The notes under the pieces: generated by a model
The model's input: the letters and a program-made list of their open reading frames with translations, nothing else
Told to the model about the DNA's origin: nothing
Database searches by the model: none
In this document: positions 11,501-23,400 of the stretch, one piece after another
How positions within the stretch are numbered: the stretch's first letter is position 1
How the letters are laid out: each line of letters opens with the position of its first letter
From: Bursaphelenchus xylophilus
Lineage: Eukaryota > Nematoda > Chromadorea > Rhabditida > Aphelenchoididae
Assembly: GCA_904066235.2 (NCBI GenBank)
Contig: CAJFCV020000006.1
Coordinates: 10,106,001-10,170,000, forward strand
DNA: 64,000 bases
Direction of reading: 5' to 3'
Made by a program: the position numbers and the translations under genes

Positions 11501-14125
11501 TGAGTTATTTTATAATTTTTCACCAAGAAAATCTAAAATAAAATCAAGAAATCTCTAAATTAATGCCCAAATAGAGAATTTGCAAGTTGAACTTGCAATT
11601 CGAAAGGAAAGTTTGTCAATTTGAGACGATTTTTGGGTAATTTGGACATTAATTTAAAGATTTTTTGATATTATTTTTGGTTTTCTTAATGAAAAATTTG
11701 TAAAAGAGCTAAACACAATCAAGTTCCTTATTTTACAAAATATTCATCGTATTTTAGAACCATTTTCTCTTCTAAAATACGACTTTCTGGAACTTTTTAC
11801 AGAAGTTTTTTTCAATATTCAAAATTGAAACCGCATTTCGTCACTCCAAATTTAGCCATTCGGGCGTTGATTCACGGTCTCTCTCCAACGACGTAAATAT
11901 GACCACTGTTATAAGCGCCTTAGGCAAAAGGATATTAATTTTTTTGGTTTTCGCAAAGTTTTATTCCGTTTTTAACTCCGAAAGAGGGTTAAATCTTTCA
12001 TTTAGAGGCAGTCGGGGAGTGGAAGGCTGGACTCTTTAGATGGTTGGGGTTTATAAACCAGAAAAATGGTTGTTGGAGTACTAGTCGCGGCAAAAAGTCC
12101 TTAGAATTTTTCGCGGCCCCCAAATCTCATCGCACCCCGAAATGTTGATTTGTCGCGGGAATCGCGCGCGACAATAAGGCAAAAACAAGAAAATTGCACT
12201 GTGCAAAAGCACTTTTCGGGTTCATGCACAGTGCGGAGTCGCAGAAAATTCTAAGGACTTTTTGCCGCGACTAGTACAGTAACGGAAGATTTTAGTAAAG
12301 ATTTTGGGATTTTTAGGGAATAATTTTAATTTTTTGAAGGATTTTTGCCTAAATTAATGTAAATTTTGGTATTTCGAATTTTTCTTATACATATTTTACA
12401 ATATTTTTTGACTTTTTACTTCGTATTTTAGCTTCAGAAATTGTGTTTTTTACCCGATTTTAAAAAGAATTTCTTATTGTTTCCCCAATTTTCCCCTCTT
12501 TTTTGACCAAAAATTTTAATTTCTCCCATTTTCAGCTGACCTTCCACATCATTCAAGACACTAGAATGGCCGCCACCACCTCCAGTTGCATCCAGAAACA
12601 GCAGCGAAGCAAGAGCGAGTCGCGCCGCATCTGTTTCACGGAAGAACCGCCACAAGTTTTCGCCTACCCCGACGAGAACTTTGCCATGGAGCTGGGCGAG
12701 TGGAAAGAGGGCCGCCCCATCACCTACAACGAATACCAAAACATTGTCCAAACCGCGAACGAAGAAACCCAACATCAAATGAATCAACTGGCCCGCTGGC
12801 GACACCAAATGCAGCTGAAATACTCCGAGCAGGAGCGAGCATTGGAAGGTAAATTTATTTCTTGCGACTTTTTGGGAAAGCTTGTTTTTGCACTGTGCGA
12901 AAAATTTTTTCCAAAGCACTGTGCAATTGATGGAATGCACAGTGCAAAAATTTTGAATATACGTTTTTGCACCGTGCGGATTCAGGAAGTTGTTGGATGC
13001 ACTGTGCATGGATTTGTCGCAAAGATTGCACAGTGCAAAATTTTTTTGAAAGATTTGGTTTGCACTGTGCGGGCGATTCTTCGAAAATGCACGGTGCGAA
13101 GTTTTGCGACAAACTTTTTGCACTGTGCGAAAGATTTTTTCCGACGCACAGTGCAATTGAATCTGTCGCACGAACGCACGGTGCAAAAATTTTTGCAAGA
13201 TTTGATTTGCACTGTGCGGGTCAGAAAATTGTTGGATGCACTGTGCAAAAAGACGTTTTTTATCGCACAGTGCTTCGATTTGTCGCAGAGATTGCACAGT
13301 GCAAAAAAATTTTTTTGAAAGATTTGGTTTGCACTGTGCGAATTCCGAAAATTGTTGGATGCACTGTGCAAAAAAGCATTTTTTTCTGTGGCACAGTGCA
13401 TGGATTTGTCGCGGAGATTGCACAGTGCAAAATTTTTTTGACTTAGTTTTGCACTGTGCGGGTCAGAAAATTGTTGGATGCACTGTGCAAAAAACATTTT
13501 TTTTTTTCTATCGCACAGTGCTTCGATTTGTCGCAGAGATTGCACAGTGCAAAAATTTTTTTGAAAGATTTGGTTTGCACTGTGCGAATTTTATAAAACT
13601 TTTTCTGCACTGTGAAAATCTTGCACGGTGCAAAAATCTTTTTGAAACGCACTGTGCATTTTTTTGTCGCAGGAATTGCACAGTGCAAGTTTTCTGAAAA
13701 TAAAAATTTTGCACGGTGCGGTTTTGAAATTTTTTTCCGCACAGTGCGAAAATCTTTTTGAAACGCACTGTGCAATTTTTTGTCGCAGGAATTGCACAGT
13801 GCAAGTTTTCTGAAGATAAAAATTTTGCACGGTGCGGTTTTGCAAAATTTTTCTGCACCGTGCAAAAACAAAAACGTATTTTTGCACAGTGCAAATTTGT
13901 TGCTAGATGTTGCCTGACGTTTGTATTTGACCTAAAATCTTACTAATTTCACCTCAACTTTCAGACGCCGTCCACCAAATGAACCAAGCGGCCATAAACT
14001 CGGTGGCCAGCACCCCTCCCGCACCCCCACCCCCACCTCCGCCATCTAAATGGCCCCCTCCGAAAAGCCGTGCCAAAGATCCCTTATTTTGCGGAAATAT
14101 TTATTCTCAATTATCATGTGATTAA
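2531..14125 (+). CDS. Unknown protein with coiled-coil and proline-rich tail (six-exon model)
   Basis: Exons are 2531-2672, 2942-3246, 3621-3716, 3809-3898, 12536-12848 and 13965-14125. All phases agree, giving 1,107 nt and 368 aa ending in TAA. The N-terminus is MSFLFDTFRPSNKNFLDSFY. Residues 48-110 are Ser/Thr-rich. Acidic LEII segments occur twice (SLEIISESD and SLEIINDPQE). A helical stretch follows (EKLLAPIRQSLLHLVAEED), then a basic part with RRICF at about 241-245, which resembles an RVxF protein-phosphatase-1 docking motif (inference). Residues around 275-330 are Gln/Glu-rich and likely coiled-coil, and the tail holds a run of prolines and PPPKSRAKD. I do not recognise the family. The intron of 8.6 kb between exons 4 and 5 is unusual. 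Phase 0 fits on both sides, but two separate genes are possible: exon 5 has its own ATG at 12566 only 30 nt after a TTTTCAG acceptor. Confidence 0.7.
3899..5090. other. Intronic or intergenic stretch without clear genes
   Basis: No exon with good splice sites is visible on either strand. A TATAAAAG sits at 4947-4954, preceded by a GC-richer stretch. Further TATAAAAG words occur at 5229 and 5398. They would suit promoters for the coding-like segments that follow, but the match is short and unproven. Confidence 0.4.
5100..6927 (+). pseudogene. Scattered coding-like segments: small gene or decayed gene
   Basis: Four plus-strand stretches look protein-coding. First, 5100 onward gives MKSISEQLASGDLQNYAEIG and continues to about 5233. 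Second, 5567-5770 gives SKQALCRMLIELPEPADLNL, then AELTRYLWRSLHF. Third, about 6000-6050 gives MKLFSLWANKAQFLEAFWDI. Fourth, about 6695-6768 gives FTPTKCNVMKLARIRREVQL, joined by a GT...CAG intron to KFLADFQPENANSS and a TAG at 6925-6927. Phases can be made to match, but two of the acceptors would be AAAAG rather than TTTCAG, and a stop codon sits immediately before the first ATG. The MITE at 6306 lies between segments three and four. It may be a degraded gene nested in the large intron. LIELPEP faintly recalls RhoGAP helices, which is not enough to name it. Confidence 0.3.
6306..6547. mobile_element. MITE, TA-flanked, family C copy 1
   Basis: A 242 bp hairpin element that begins CAGAGACCTGATGCAGTGGC and ends with the inverse (GCCACTGGATCAGGTCCCCG...CACTG), with TA on both sides. 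The two arms nearly meet, so the single strand would fold into one long stem. A diverged second copy lies at 23686-23931. There is no coding capacity. Confidence 0.8.
6930..11300. other. 4.4 kb stretch without a recognisable gene
   Basis: Either the interior of the large intron of the 2531-14125 gene or a spacer. Open frames are short and unsupported by splice sites. The least noise-like is a 69-codon plus-strand frame at 8070-8279. A small inverted pair of AAAATGCGTCAT...ATGACGCATTTT lies at about 9551 and 9690. GCAC-N-GTGC palindromes begin to appear near 10,170-10,510. A local duplication of the sequence around 11180-11290 recurs at 11407-11530. Confidence 0.45.
11305..11910. repeat. Inverted repeat, about 200 bp arms
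   Basis: The arm at 11305-11500 begins AACAGTGGTCATATTTACG, and its inverse ends at 11910 (CGTAAATATGACCACTGTT). The loop is about 210 bp. The arms match closely over their length and include the word GTAAAATACG. It is probably a non-autonomous transposon or fold-back element. I could not define a target duplication. Confidence 0.75.
12078..12277. mobile_element. 200 bp MITE-like element with perfect 33 bp terminal repeats
   Basis: Positions 12078-12110 (GTACTAGTCGCGGCAAAAAG...) and 12245-12277 are exact inverse copies over 33 bases. The interior is GC-rich and holds a run of CGCGCG-type sequence and two GCAC-N-GTGC palindromes. No coding capacity. The family is not recognised. Confidence 0.75.
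12890..13890. repeat. Palindrome array GCAC-N-GTGC in the last intron of the 2531-14125 gene
   Basis: The intron 12849-13964 is almost entirely made of the 9-bp palindrome GCAC-N-GTGC flanked by T or A runs. Start positions read consecutively are 13331, 13361, 13391, 13420, 13451, 13480, 13513, 13542 and 13577, so spacing is 29-35 bp. A higher-order unit of four sites repeats every 120 bp (13211, 13331, 13451), sharing spacers such as AGAAAATTGTTGGAT and GATTTGTCGCAGAGATT. The centre base is T/A or C/G. Long open frames across this array on both strands are artefacts of the repeat. Confidence 0.95.
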
Positions 14126-14496
14126 GTATGCCCTCTTTTTCTCCCACCGAAACGTAACTTAGTTCATCATTGTAAATATACAGAATTTTATGTTGTGTTT
14201 TTCCGACCGAAATATTCGCATTTTTACTTGCTCAAATATATAAATATTTCAAGACATTTTTACATTTTTTTTTGATTTTTGAACCTGTCATCAAGACGTT
14301 TGAATATTTTAAGGCGATTTTTTACAAATTTTCGATAATTTTTTTTGATAAATTTGAATATTCAAATTAAAAAAATTTTTTTATTTAAATTTTGTCATCC
14401 CAAAATTCGCAAAATTTTCGATATTTTGGTCAAATTTTACTCAAAAAAAAATTTTAAAAACAACTAAAAATTGTCAAAAAATCAAAAAAATTTGGT
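14126..14496. other. Short convergent intergenic region with both 3' ends
   Basis: The plus-strand gene stops at 14125 and the minus-strand carboxypeptidase gene stops at 14497, leaving about 370 bp for both 3' untranslated regions. AT-rich throughout; no hairpin or RNA gene seen. Confidence 0.6.
14380..14385 (-). terminator. Candidate polyadenylation signal of the carboxypeptidase gene
   Basis: AATAAA on the minus strand, about 112 nt downstream of the TAG stop at 14497-14499. Position and sequence fit a nematode poly(A) signal, but in AT-rich DNA the hexamer is also expected by chance. Confidence 0.4.
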
Positions 14497-17400
14497 CTAA
14501 AACAATAACCAAGCCGCGACCAATAACAAAATAGCGTTGTACTGGAGAGATAACGCGGACTTTGGAGCTGGTGTGGGAGTATTATCGCCACCATCACCAG
14601 TTGAGTCGGTCGTATCATCTTCTGGAGGCGTCGGCTCCGGAACCAATGGCCCAATCGTTGGCTCGAACGGTCGAGCCGGCTGATCCACCAATTCGGGCTC
14701 GTATTGACCTGAAAATAAAAGAATTAGAGGCAAAATAACAATTCTGCTTTTAAATTTTTTTTCTAATTTCCAAGCTTACTCAATAATCTCGCCGGTTCCG
14801 TGGAATACGGTATTTTCTCGCTGATATTCTTGTGGTTAATAAAGTTCTCCAGCAATTGCAACGAGGCCAGAGGTCGATCCAACGGGACGAAATGGCCACT
14901 TCCTTTGATTGTGACCAAATCCAAGGAAATTCCGTCGAATTTGAACTGTTTTCGGAAGCCGGCCACCGATTTTTTGCCATTTTTGGGGAGTTGGGCATAC
15001 CAGGGATGGCGGGGGATGGTCACCTGAAAATTTTGGGGGGATTTATGTTGTAGTAGGATAAAAAATTTGATTTTTTAATATTCAAATTTTTTAATTAATT
15101 TTTTAAAATATTTCAAATTTTTATTAATTTTTTGAATATTCAAATTTTTAAATTAATTTTTGAATATTCAAATTTTTAAATTAATTTTTTGAATATTAAA
15201 ATTTTTTAATTAATTTTTTTGAATATTCAAATTTTTTAATTAATTTTTTGAATATTCAAATTTTTTAATTAATTTTTTTTGAATATTCAAATTTTTCAAG
15301 CCAAAAATTGCAAATTCCTCACACTAGCCTCTCCTTTGTAATTCTGGCTCAATTTTTCCACAAAATATTCGGCTTCTTTGAAGCCGCACACCAGGTCCGT
15401 ATCTCCATTATAAATCATCATCTTGAAGACATCCTTGTTTTCTTTCGCGTATTTTGAATCCAAGATATCATAGAACACTTGCGACATATCTCCATCTGCA
15501 GTGTTGAATTGCATGGTGTAGTTGTCGCCAATTCCGCCGCTGAAAATTTTTCGAAAATCAAAAAAATTGTAAAATCAAGTGAAAATTGCGGAATAAAATT
15601 AATTTTACAGAGCCAAAAATTATTTCAAAATCATTGCACTGTGCTCTTTCCAAAGCAACAAATTTATTTTTTACTGCACAGTGCAAAAAATCCAAAAAAT
15701 CGATTTTTCACAGAATTAAACAGTAAAAATTAAAAAAAAATTTTTGAAACTTTTTAGACAGTGATGTCATTCGGTAAATCGCATTTCCAAATTTATTGCA
15801 CCGTGCAATTTCCGAGAGATTGCATTTCAAAATTTTCTGCACTGTGCGGACGCCAAAATAGGCTAAAAAACGCGCCGCACGGTGCGAAAATTTTAAACCT
15901 CTAAATTCTTTCAATTTTTGCGTTATGCAAGCTACAGAACTATACTAGAAGAAATACTTACTGTGCAATCAATCAAATTAAATTGATTTTTCGCTGAAAT
16001 TTCAACTATTCCCAGTCAAAATCGCTATTTACCTGCACATTTCCCAGTCCTGAACAAATTTTGGGACATGGATTGCTTCTCGGACGTGTTCTTGGTTCAA
16101 ATAGTCGGTCATCTTGTCGAACACATAGCATCGAAGGCCTCCATTTGCGTCCGATGAGGCATAATTGATCCGCGCCCTCAGGGAGTGATGCGAAGCGGTG
16201 GCCAAATCTCCATCGAGATAGTGTTTTTGGGCCAAGGAAAGCGATTCAATCGATGATAAAAGTGTTTGCTGGGAATAAAATAGCGAAATTACATCTAATT
16301 TTACTGATTTTTTAGCCAAAAATTCAAATTTCAATTTTCCCGCTAACAATTTCAATTCTTGGCATTGTGCATCAAGTACCGAAAAAGCTGAGAAAGTGAT
16401 TTTGCAGGTCCTAAAAACCCTTCTACTCGTTTTAGAGAGCATTAAAGGACCTTTCAAAAGCTTGCAACACAATGCCAAGGGTTTTGAAATCTGGCGGGAA
16501 ATTCAAATTTCAAATCAAATTTTCGACTAAAAAATAGTCAAAAATAAATTAAAATTTTCATGAATGCTTTCTAGGCAACTAAAACTAATTTTACCCCACC
16601 TAAAACAGAATGCCAAGGGCTTTGCGATTTGGCGGGAAATTCAAAATTTCAAATTTATTTTGCCGCAAAAACGATTTTCAAAATAAGATGATCCTAAAAT
16701 ATCATCTAAATCCATCAAGAACACAATTTTATTTTCCCTTGCAACACAATGCCAAAAAAATTCAAAATTTCTTTCCAAAACCAAACTTTTCGTATAAAAT
16801 GTCGCCTACCTTCACTCCATTATCGCGTTGCATGAGGACCGACTTGCCAGTGTGTTCGTAGCACTGTTGAATCAGATTGTACGGGTCGAAACTCTCGATG
16901 CTCCACAATTCTCTCATCTTTTTATCGCAAGTTTCGGTCAAATTCACGGGCATTGGGCAGAGTTCGGTTTTCGAGTCGGGACAACACTCCTTCCGGATCG
17001 AAAGGAACTCTCTGAAAGACAAAATCAGGTATTATAACAAAACTTGGAAAAGAATTTGGCATTTTTTCGGCTTACTTTTTACCAATGAGACCATGTGTGT
17101 AGCTGTAATCGACTCTAGTGGCGCGCTGAAAAGAAAAAAATAGTTTTTTTGTCCATAAACATTGATTTACGGTCCAATTGCACTGTGAAGAACCAAAATT
17201 TTGCAAAATTTTATACCTTTTTTGACAATATTTACCTACTACAATATAAATTGATGTCCAAAAATTCTTCAATACAAACAAAAATTCATTCAGAAGCCCA
17301 TATGTGACCTTAGCTTTCGATAATGTTCCGTTTCTCCTCATTTTTACTTACTATAATACAAAAAAATCGCAAAATTTTTGCCTACTACAATATAAATTAA

Positions 17401-20400
17401 TATCCAAAAGTGCAGAAAATGATCCTAAATAATAACCACAGTTGCCAAAGTTCCTAAAACTCCCTAAATTTTTCATCTTTACACTACTACAATATAAAAA
17501 AAGTAAAAAAATTATATCTACTACAATATAAATTAATGTCCAAAAGTGCAGAAAATGGTCCTAAATACTATCCACAGTTGCCCAAGGGCCTAAAACGCCC
17601 TAATTTTTTTACCCCTAGACTACTACAATATAAAAAAAATCAAAAATTTATGTCTACTACAATATAAATTAATCTCCCAACCCGCTCAAAACCCTTCCCA
17701 AGCCCATTCAATCCCCTCAAAATTGCCAAAACTCTCCAAAAAATTCATTCTTACCGCTCCTTCGACGCTCACATACGGATTTCCAACCAAAAATCCTTTA
17801 AAATCCAGTGGTACCCCATAAAAAATGCCTCGATTCTCCTTGTCCAGCTCCTGAAGAATCCTCCTCGTCAATGCGGGTACATAAACGCCCGCATAGCTCT
17901 CTCCAGTGATATAAAAATCATTTTTGATTTCGTAAATTTTCAAAAATTCCCTCAGGGCAAGGAGAACATCCTCCGTAGACTTTTCATCATTGAAATTGGT
18001 GTCCTTATTGTCCTCATGGTCCTGATACGAGAAGCCGACGCCTCGCGGAGACTCAATGTACAGCACATTGGCCACTTTGTTCCATGAGAACACGTTCTCG
18101 AACAGCGTCTGCCCGTCCGGATTCACGTAAAATGGGCCATTCTCGCCGAAGAGCGCGCCCAAAGACGAGCAGCCCGGTCCGCCGGTCAGCCACAGGAGCA
18201 GGGGGGCGTTTTTCTTTTGACTTTCGACAAACCTGAAAGAAAGAGGGGCACAAATGGGGAAAAAATAAAAAAATTTGGTTTCGGCACAGTGCAAAAAATA
18301 TCTTTTTTTTTAGCGTGCACAGTGCGTAGTAAAAAAATTTTTGTTCGCATTGTGCAAATAAAAATTCAAAAATTTTGCACCGTGCAAACAAAAATTCAAA
18401 AATTTTGCACCGTGCAAACAAAAATTCAAAAATTTTGCACTGTGCAAATAAAAATCAATACTAAAATTTTGCACAGTGCACAAAAATTCAATGCTAAAAT
18501 CTTGCACTGTGCAAAAATCCAGAAATTTCGCACTGTGCGAAAAAAATCAATCCTAAAATTTCGCACCGTGCGAAAAGAATGAGCACTAAAATCTCGCACA
18601 GTGCAAACAAAAATTCCGCACCGTGCGAAAAACATCTATACTTAAACTTCGCACGGTGCAAACAAAAATTTGGAAGATTTGCACTGTGCAAAAAAATCAA
18701 TACTAAAATTTCGCACTGTGCAAACAAAATTCGAAAATTTTGCACTGTGCGAAAAAAAATAAATACTAAAATTTTGCACCGTGCACAAAAATTCAACATT
18801 AAAATTTCGCACTGTGCAAAAAAAATTGAGAAATTTCCCACCGTGCACAAAAATTGAACATTAAAGTTTCGCACTATGCAACGACAAAAAATTTTAAAAA
18901 ATCACCATAAACAAATTTTACCCACTTCAACTACAATGTCTGCTTCTGCGTATTTTACCTTCAATTTTCCCCCAAAAATCTCATTTTTTTCTTACCAATA
19001 ATGAAGGTAATTTCCCTTGGAGACATTCAAATATCCAGAGTGTTGCTCGAATTTGGGCTGGAAAGTGAGGCCGGGCAGGTTGAAGATCTTGTCCATGGCT
19101 CGGCGCGGGGCTGAAATTTTGAGTATCGATCAGAAAATTGAAAAATTTAAAAAAAAAATTTGTCAAAAAAATTTTTAAATATGCTGGAAAATAGGAATAA
19201 AACATAAAAAAAAAATAATTTTTTTTTCCGAAAAATAAATAAGTTCTAAAATGCTGTAAAAAATACCTCAAAAACTTCTAATCTCAATTTTTTCCCTTAA
19301 ACATTTTTTTTTAAATAAAAGAATTCGTATTTTACGCAATAAATTCAAAAAAAAAATAAAAAAAAAAAAAAAAAAAAAAACTCAAAAATTCCCAAAAAAA
19401 CTCACGCTTTGGTATGTACGAAGCCGACGGCTTGGCCGGCAATAATTTCAGATCCTCCCAACTCAGCGGGGTACTGTAGTTAATGCGGGCGGAGTTTTGG
19501 CGAACAAAGTTTGCGATCATTTGCAGGGCGATGGGAGCGCGGTCCTGCGGGACGAAATGACCGCCTCCTTTGACGGTGAGAAAGTCCAGAGAGGTGCGAT
19601 TGTTGCGGAATTGGCGGACGGTGCCGGCCATTCGCGGGAAGTAGAGGCCGGAGGTCTTCTTGGGCTCGGAGAAGGTCCAGGGCTCGGCCGGCTTGGGCAG
19701 GAGGCCTCTTTCTGTGGCTAGTCTGAAACGAACGGCTCAGAAATTCATCGTATTTTACAATTATTAAAGATTTTTTTTACGATTTTTCAAATTTCCAAAA
19801 AATAAGTCATCATTACATGTTTTGTTTCTCATTTTTTCAACATTAAACTTCGCCATGGGACTTGTTATGGCACTCAGAACGTAACAAATTTTTATCCGCC
19901 CAATAGATGACCAAAATCCAGGAATTTTTTGGATATTCCAGAAAATGCGTCATAATGACTCATTTAATTACTATTGTTTTCGATGTATTCTCTATCAGCA
20001 AGAATTATCATGCGTTCAAAAAGCCGTTTTATTTTTATCGCTCTTTAAAATCGTCAAATTCCCTCAATTTTCCCAAATTTCCAGAAAATCCGTCATGATG
20101 ACATCTTCAATTACTCATTTTATCCCAAAACTTTTTACTAGCCTGTGTTCTACGTTCTAAAGCAGCCATATAAAAAATTTTCAAACGGTAACATCCCCAC
20201 TTTAGGTGACATAATTAATGTCATCATGACGGATTTTTTGGACTTTTATAAAAATCGAAGAAAACCAAAAATCAGCTCCAAAAATGAGCTTACCGATAAA
20301 GAAACCATTCATTTCCAAGGTATTCACAGGCCAAATCCGCGTCTCCATTGTAGACCAGCGACTTGAAATTGGTGATTTTCAGTTTTTCCAGCAAATCCAA

Positions 20401-23400
20401 GATCTCGTCCCAGACGGGGCGGGTGTCATGGTTCTGTTGGATGTAATTTTGGTTCATTTCATCACTAAATTGAATCAAAAAAATTTTATTTTCCACTCAC
20501 TTGCAGCCTTCCCATTTGATCTCTCGATTCACATGTATCAACTTCTTGATTGCGGCTTTGTTCAGGAATTTCTCGGTCACTTCGCTGTCGTAGCATTCGA
20601 ATCCGCCATGGGCGTCGGTCGAGTGTTTGTTGTAGAGTTTCTGAAGTCAAAAGTTTGATAAAAAATCGATAAAAAATTTGCACTGTGCAATAAAAAATAA
20701 ATCTTTTTTCTGCACAGTGCAATCGAAAAAAATTAAAAAATTTATTTCCTCGGGCATAAATAAGATCAAAGTTTTTCTTTTTTTCTACTGTGCCGAAAAT
20801 TCTCATACATTTTTGACATGAAAAAAAATTTTTTACTTTTAACCGCACGGTGCGATCCAAAATTAGAAAATCCTTTATCGCACCGTGCAAAAAAGAGAGA
20901 AAAATAAAAAATGCCCTGAGGCAATAGTGAAGACCAATATCCTCCTCTTCGGACACTATTCCAAAAATTTCTTCACAGCTCCACTGCACAGTGCAAAAAA
21001 GTTAAAAAAACCCTTGCACAGTGCAAAAAATAAATGAAAAACAGCTTGCACAGTGCATAAAAAAGTAACAAAATTTCGCTTTCCGGGCCAAACCAAACAT
21101 AAAATCTATCATATAGAAAACCCCAATAACTATTTCTTAAAAATCAAACCCAACTTCAACAAAAAACTCACTGCTTCATCAACAAAAGTGTAATCTTCGG
21201 AGAGGCCGAGTTCCTTGAATCCGGCTGACCTTTTCGTTCTGAACACTTTCTTTCCTGCTGCTGCATTCACTACTGACTTGAAGGATGAGGAAGCGTCGTC
21301 TTTGTAACAGTCTTGGTAGCTGTTGTACACCGATACTCTGAAATTTTTTAAATCGGAAATTTTTATTGAGGTACTACTAAATGTTGCTTAATTTTTACCT
21401 CGTGCTATATAGTACCACCTCGTACTATGCAGTACCAAGCGCTAAAAACATGTTTTTTGAGCAGTACTGTGCACCAAACCAACTGCATTAACAACTGAAG
21501 GCATCATTTTTAATTGTACTATCTATTATATTATAGTATCAAGGCCTAACCTTCAACATCGTATTTTACAATCAAAAATAACTAACTAAAATACGGTAGA
21601 ATGTAATAAAAACCATTTAGAAGCCAAATTCGATCATTTAAAATTCAAATTTTTGAATTCCCGCCAAATTTTAGAAATTTTGGCATTCCGTTGCAAGGCC
21701 GATTTTTGATGGAAATGGCTTAACAGCGATCCTACAAGTCTCTACAGTATCAAAGCAACAAATAAACTCTACCAAAGCACCTCTAAAACCTCAAAAAATC
21801 TCCAAATTTTGTCAAGTGTAATATAAAAAGTATTGCCCAAACGGTAGACAAACCAGTTCAAATTGGTTAAATAAAACCTACGTTGACTCCCAAATCTTCC
21901 AGAAGCCATACTGATCCACCAGCTCAGCACAACGCGCTGATTTAGGGTCTTCAAAGTGCCTTGGCTCCGAATCCCCGTTCTCCTTGAAGTGGACGTAACT
22001 GCTCAGATTACACTCTTCTGGACGTCTGGTATCGTTACAACATGAGAGAATCTCTTCGTAAGTCCTGTAAGGTCGAAATTAAACTTTTCTAATTTTGCAT
22101 GATTGCACAGTGCGAAAAAATTTAAAAAAAATGAAGTAAATACCAAAACATTGAATAAAAAAAGGAAAAAACATACTCTCTGTCGTAGAATCCTCGGTAA
22201 TACATCAGATGGACAGCGGAATTGACCTGGTCAAACCTGCTGAGCATTCCGTTTCCAATCGCAAATCCTTTCAGGTTGAGGTCTTTCATTGGGGAATTGG
22301 GGGTCTAAAACAGAAATATTTTAATTTTGAGACCCGTAAAAAAGCATGGGGACAAACAAAATTCAAAAAAAAAAAAAAAAAAATCAAAATTTCACTTTCG
22401 AAAAACTCGATTTTTTTTCATTTTTACCGCACTGTGCAAAAGATAAAAATGTTCAATGCACAGTGCAAAATAATAAAAGTCAGAAAAATTTAAATTTAAT
22501 CCCGAAATTTCCGTTCGGACGCATAATATTGCGTAAAAAATCATCAAAATTCGTTGCACACTGCAAAAGCCCCAAATATTTTAACCGCACAGTGCGAAAA
22601 TTAAAAATCTTTACTGCACAGTGCAGAATTGGAAAAATAAAAAATTTCAAACCAATTTCGCCTCAAAATTTCTTGTTAATCCATGACACAACAGCATGGC
22701 CATCATACTGCTCTGCACAGTGCGAAAATTTCAAGCGCTTGGCACCGCACAGTGCAGCGTCAAAAATCTTTACTGCACAGTGCAGAAATCAAAAAATCCA
22801 AAAATTTCAAAAAGATTTCGCTCCAAAATTTCTTGTTAATCCATGACACTACATCATGGCCATCACACTTCTCTGCACAGTGCAAAAATTTCAAAAGTTT
22901 TTGACCGCACTGTGCAAAACCAAAAAATTTCCGCAACGTGTCTAAAAACGTAAAAAACCAATAAAAAACCTTACCGTTTTCCTTCTCAAAATTTCCCTGA
23001 CCAAAGTTGGGACATAAATCCCGCCATAACTCTCGCCAGTAACATAAAACGGTCGTCCTTTGAACTCGGGAAATCGTTCCAAGAACTTCTCCAAGGCATT
23101 CGCGTTTTCCGCCGCGGTTCGATCATCATCATACGGCTCGGTTTTGTTCGGATTCGACGAATACGAGAAGCCGACGCCTTGCGGCGCCTCGAGGAACAAA
23201 ACATTCGCGACTTTGGTCCAGGAGAACCGATTCTGATCCAGTCTTTGGGCATCTCTCGTGGCATGGAAGAGGCCGAGCTCCTTGAAAAGCCCGCCCAACG
23301 ACGAACAGCCGGGTCCGCCGTTCAGCCAGAGGATTAGAGGCGCGCTGGGGTCGGTGTTGTGCCGACTCAGCCAGTAATGCAGATGCACGTCGTCGCGGGC

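Larger units (their letters stand above)
14497..19110 (-). other. S10 domain 4 (exons 20-27), WLTGG variant and C-terminal anchor-like tail
   Basis: Residues about 1635-2218. The substrate motif reads [13 protein letters not shown]: Thr1689 replaces the Asn seen in the other three domains. Ser1785 lies in [10 protein letters not shown], Asp2041 in YNGDTDLVC, and His2111 in [11 protein letters not shown]. The cap region is Cys-rich ([20 protein letters not shown]). After the domain come [13 protein letters not shown] acidic/proline-rich linker sequence with TPTPAPKS and a hydrophobic end of about 16 residues with no charged residue after it, which suits a GPI-anchor signal better than a classical transmembrane segment with a cytoplasmic tail. 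The Asn-equivalent in carboxypeptidase Y (Asn51) binds the substrate carboxylate, so specificity may differ (inference). Confidence 0.9.

Noticed and set aside
12434..13890. Open frames up to 329 codons on both strands in the palindrome array
   Set aside because: They consist of repeated ALC/HCA/CTV triplets encoded by GCAC-N-GTGC, overlap each other in several frames, and span a splice-defined intron.
12890..13890. CRISPR-like array (short repeats at about 30 bp intervals)
   Set aside because: The repeat is only 9 bp, spacers are related to one another rather than unique, and the sequence is a eukaryotic intron.
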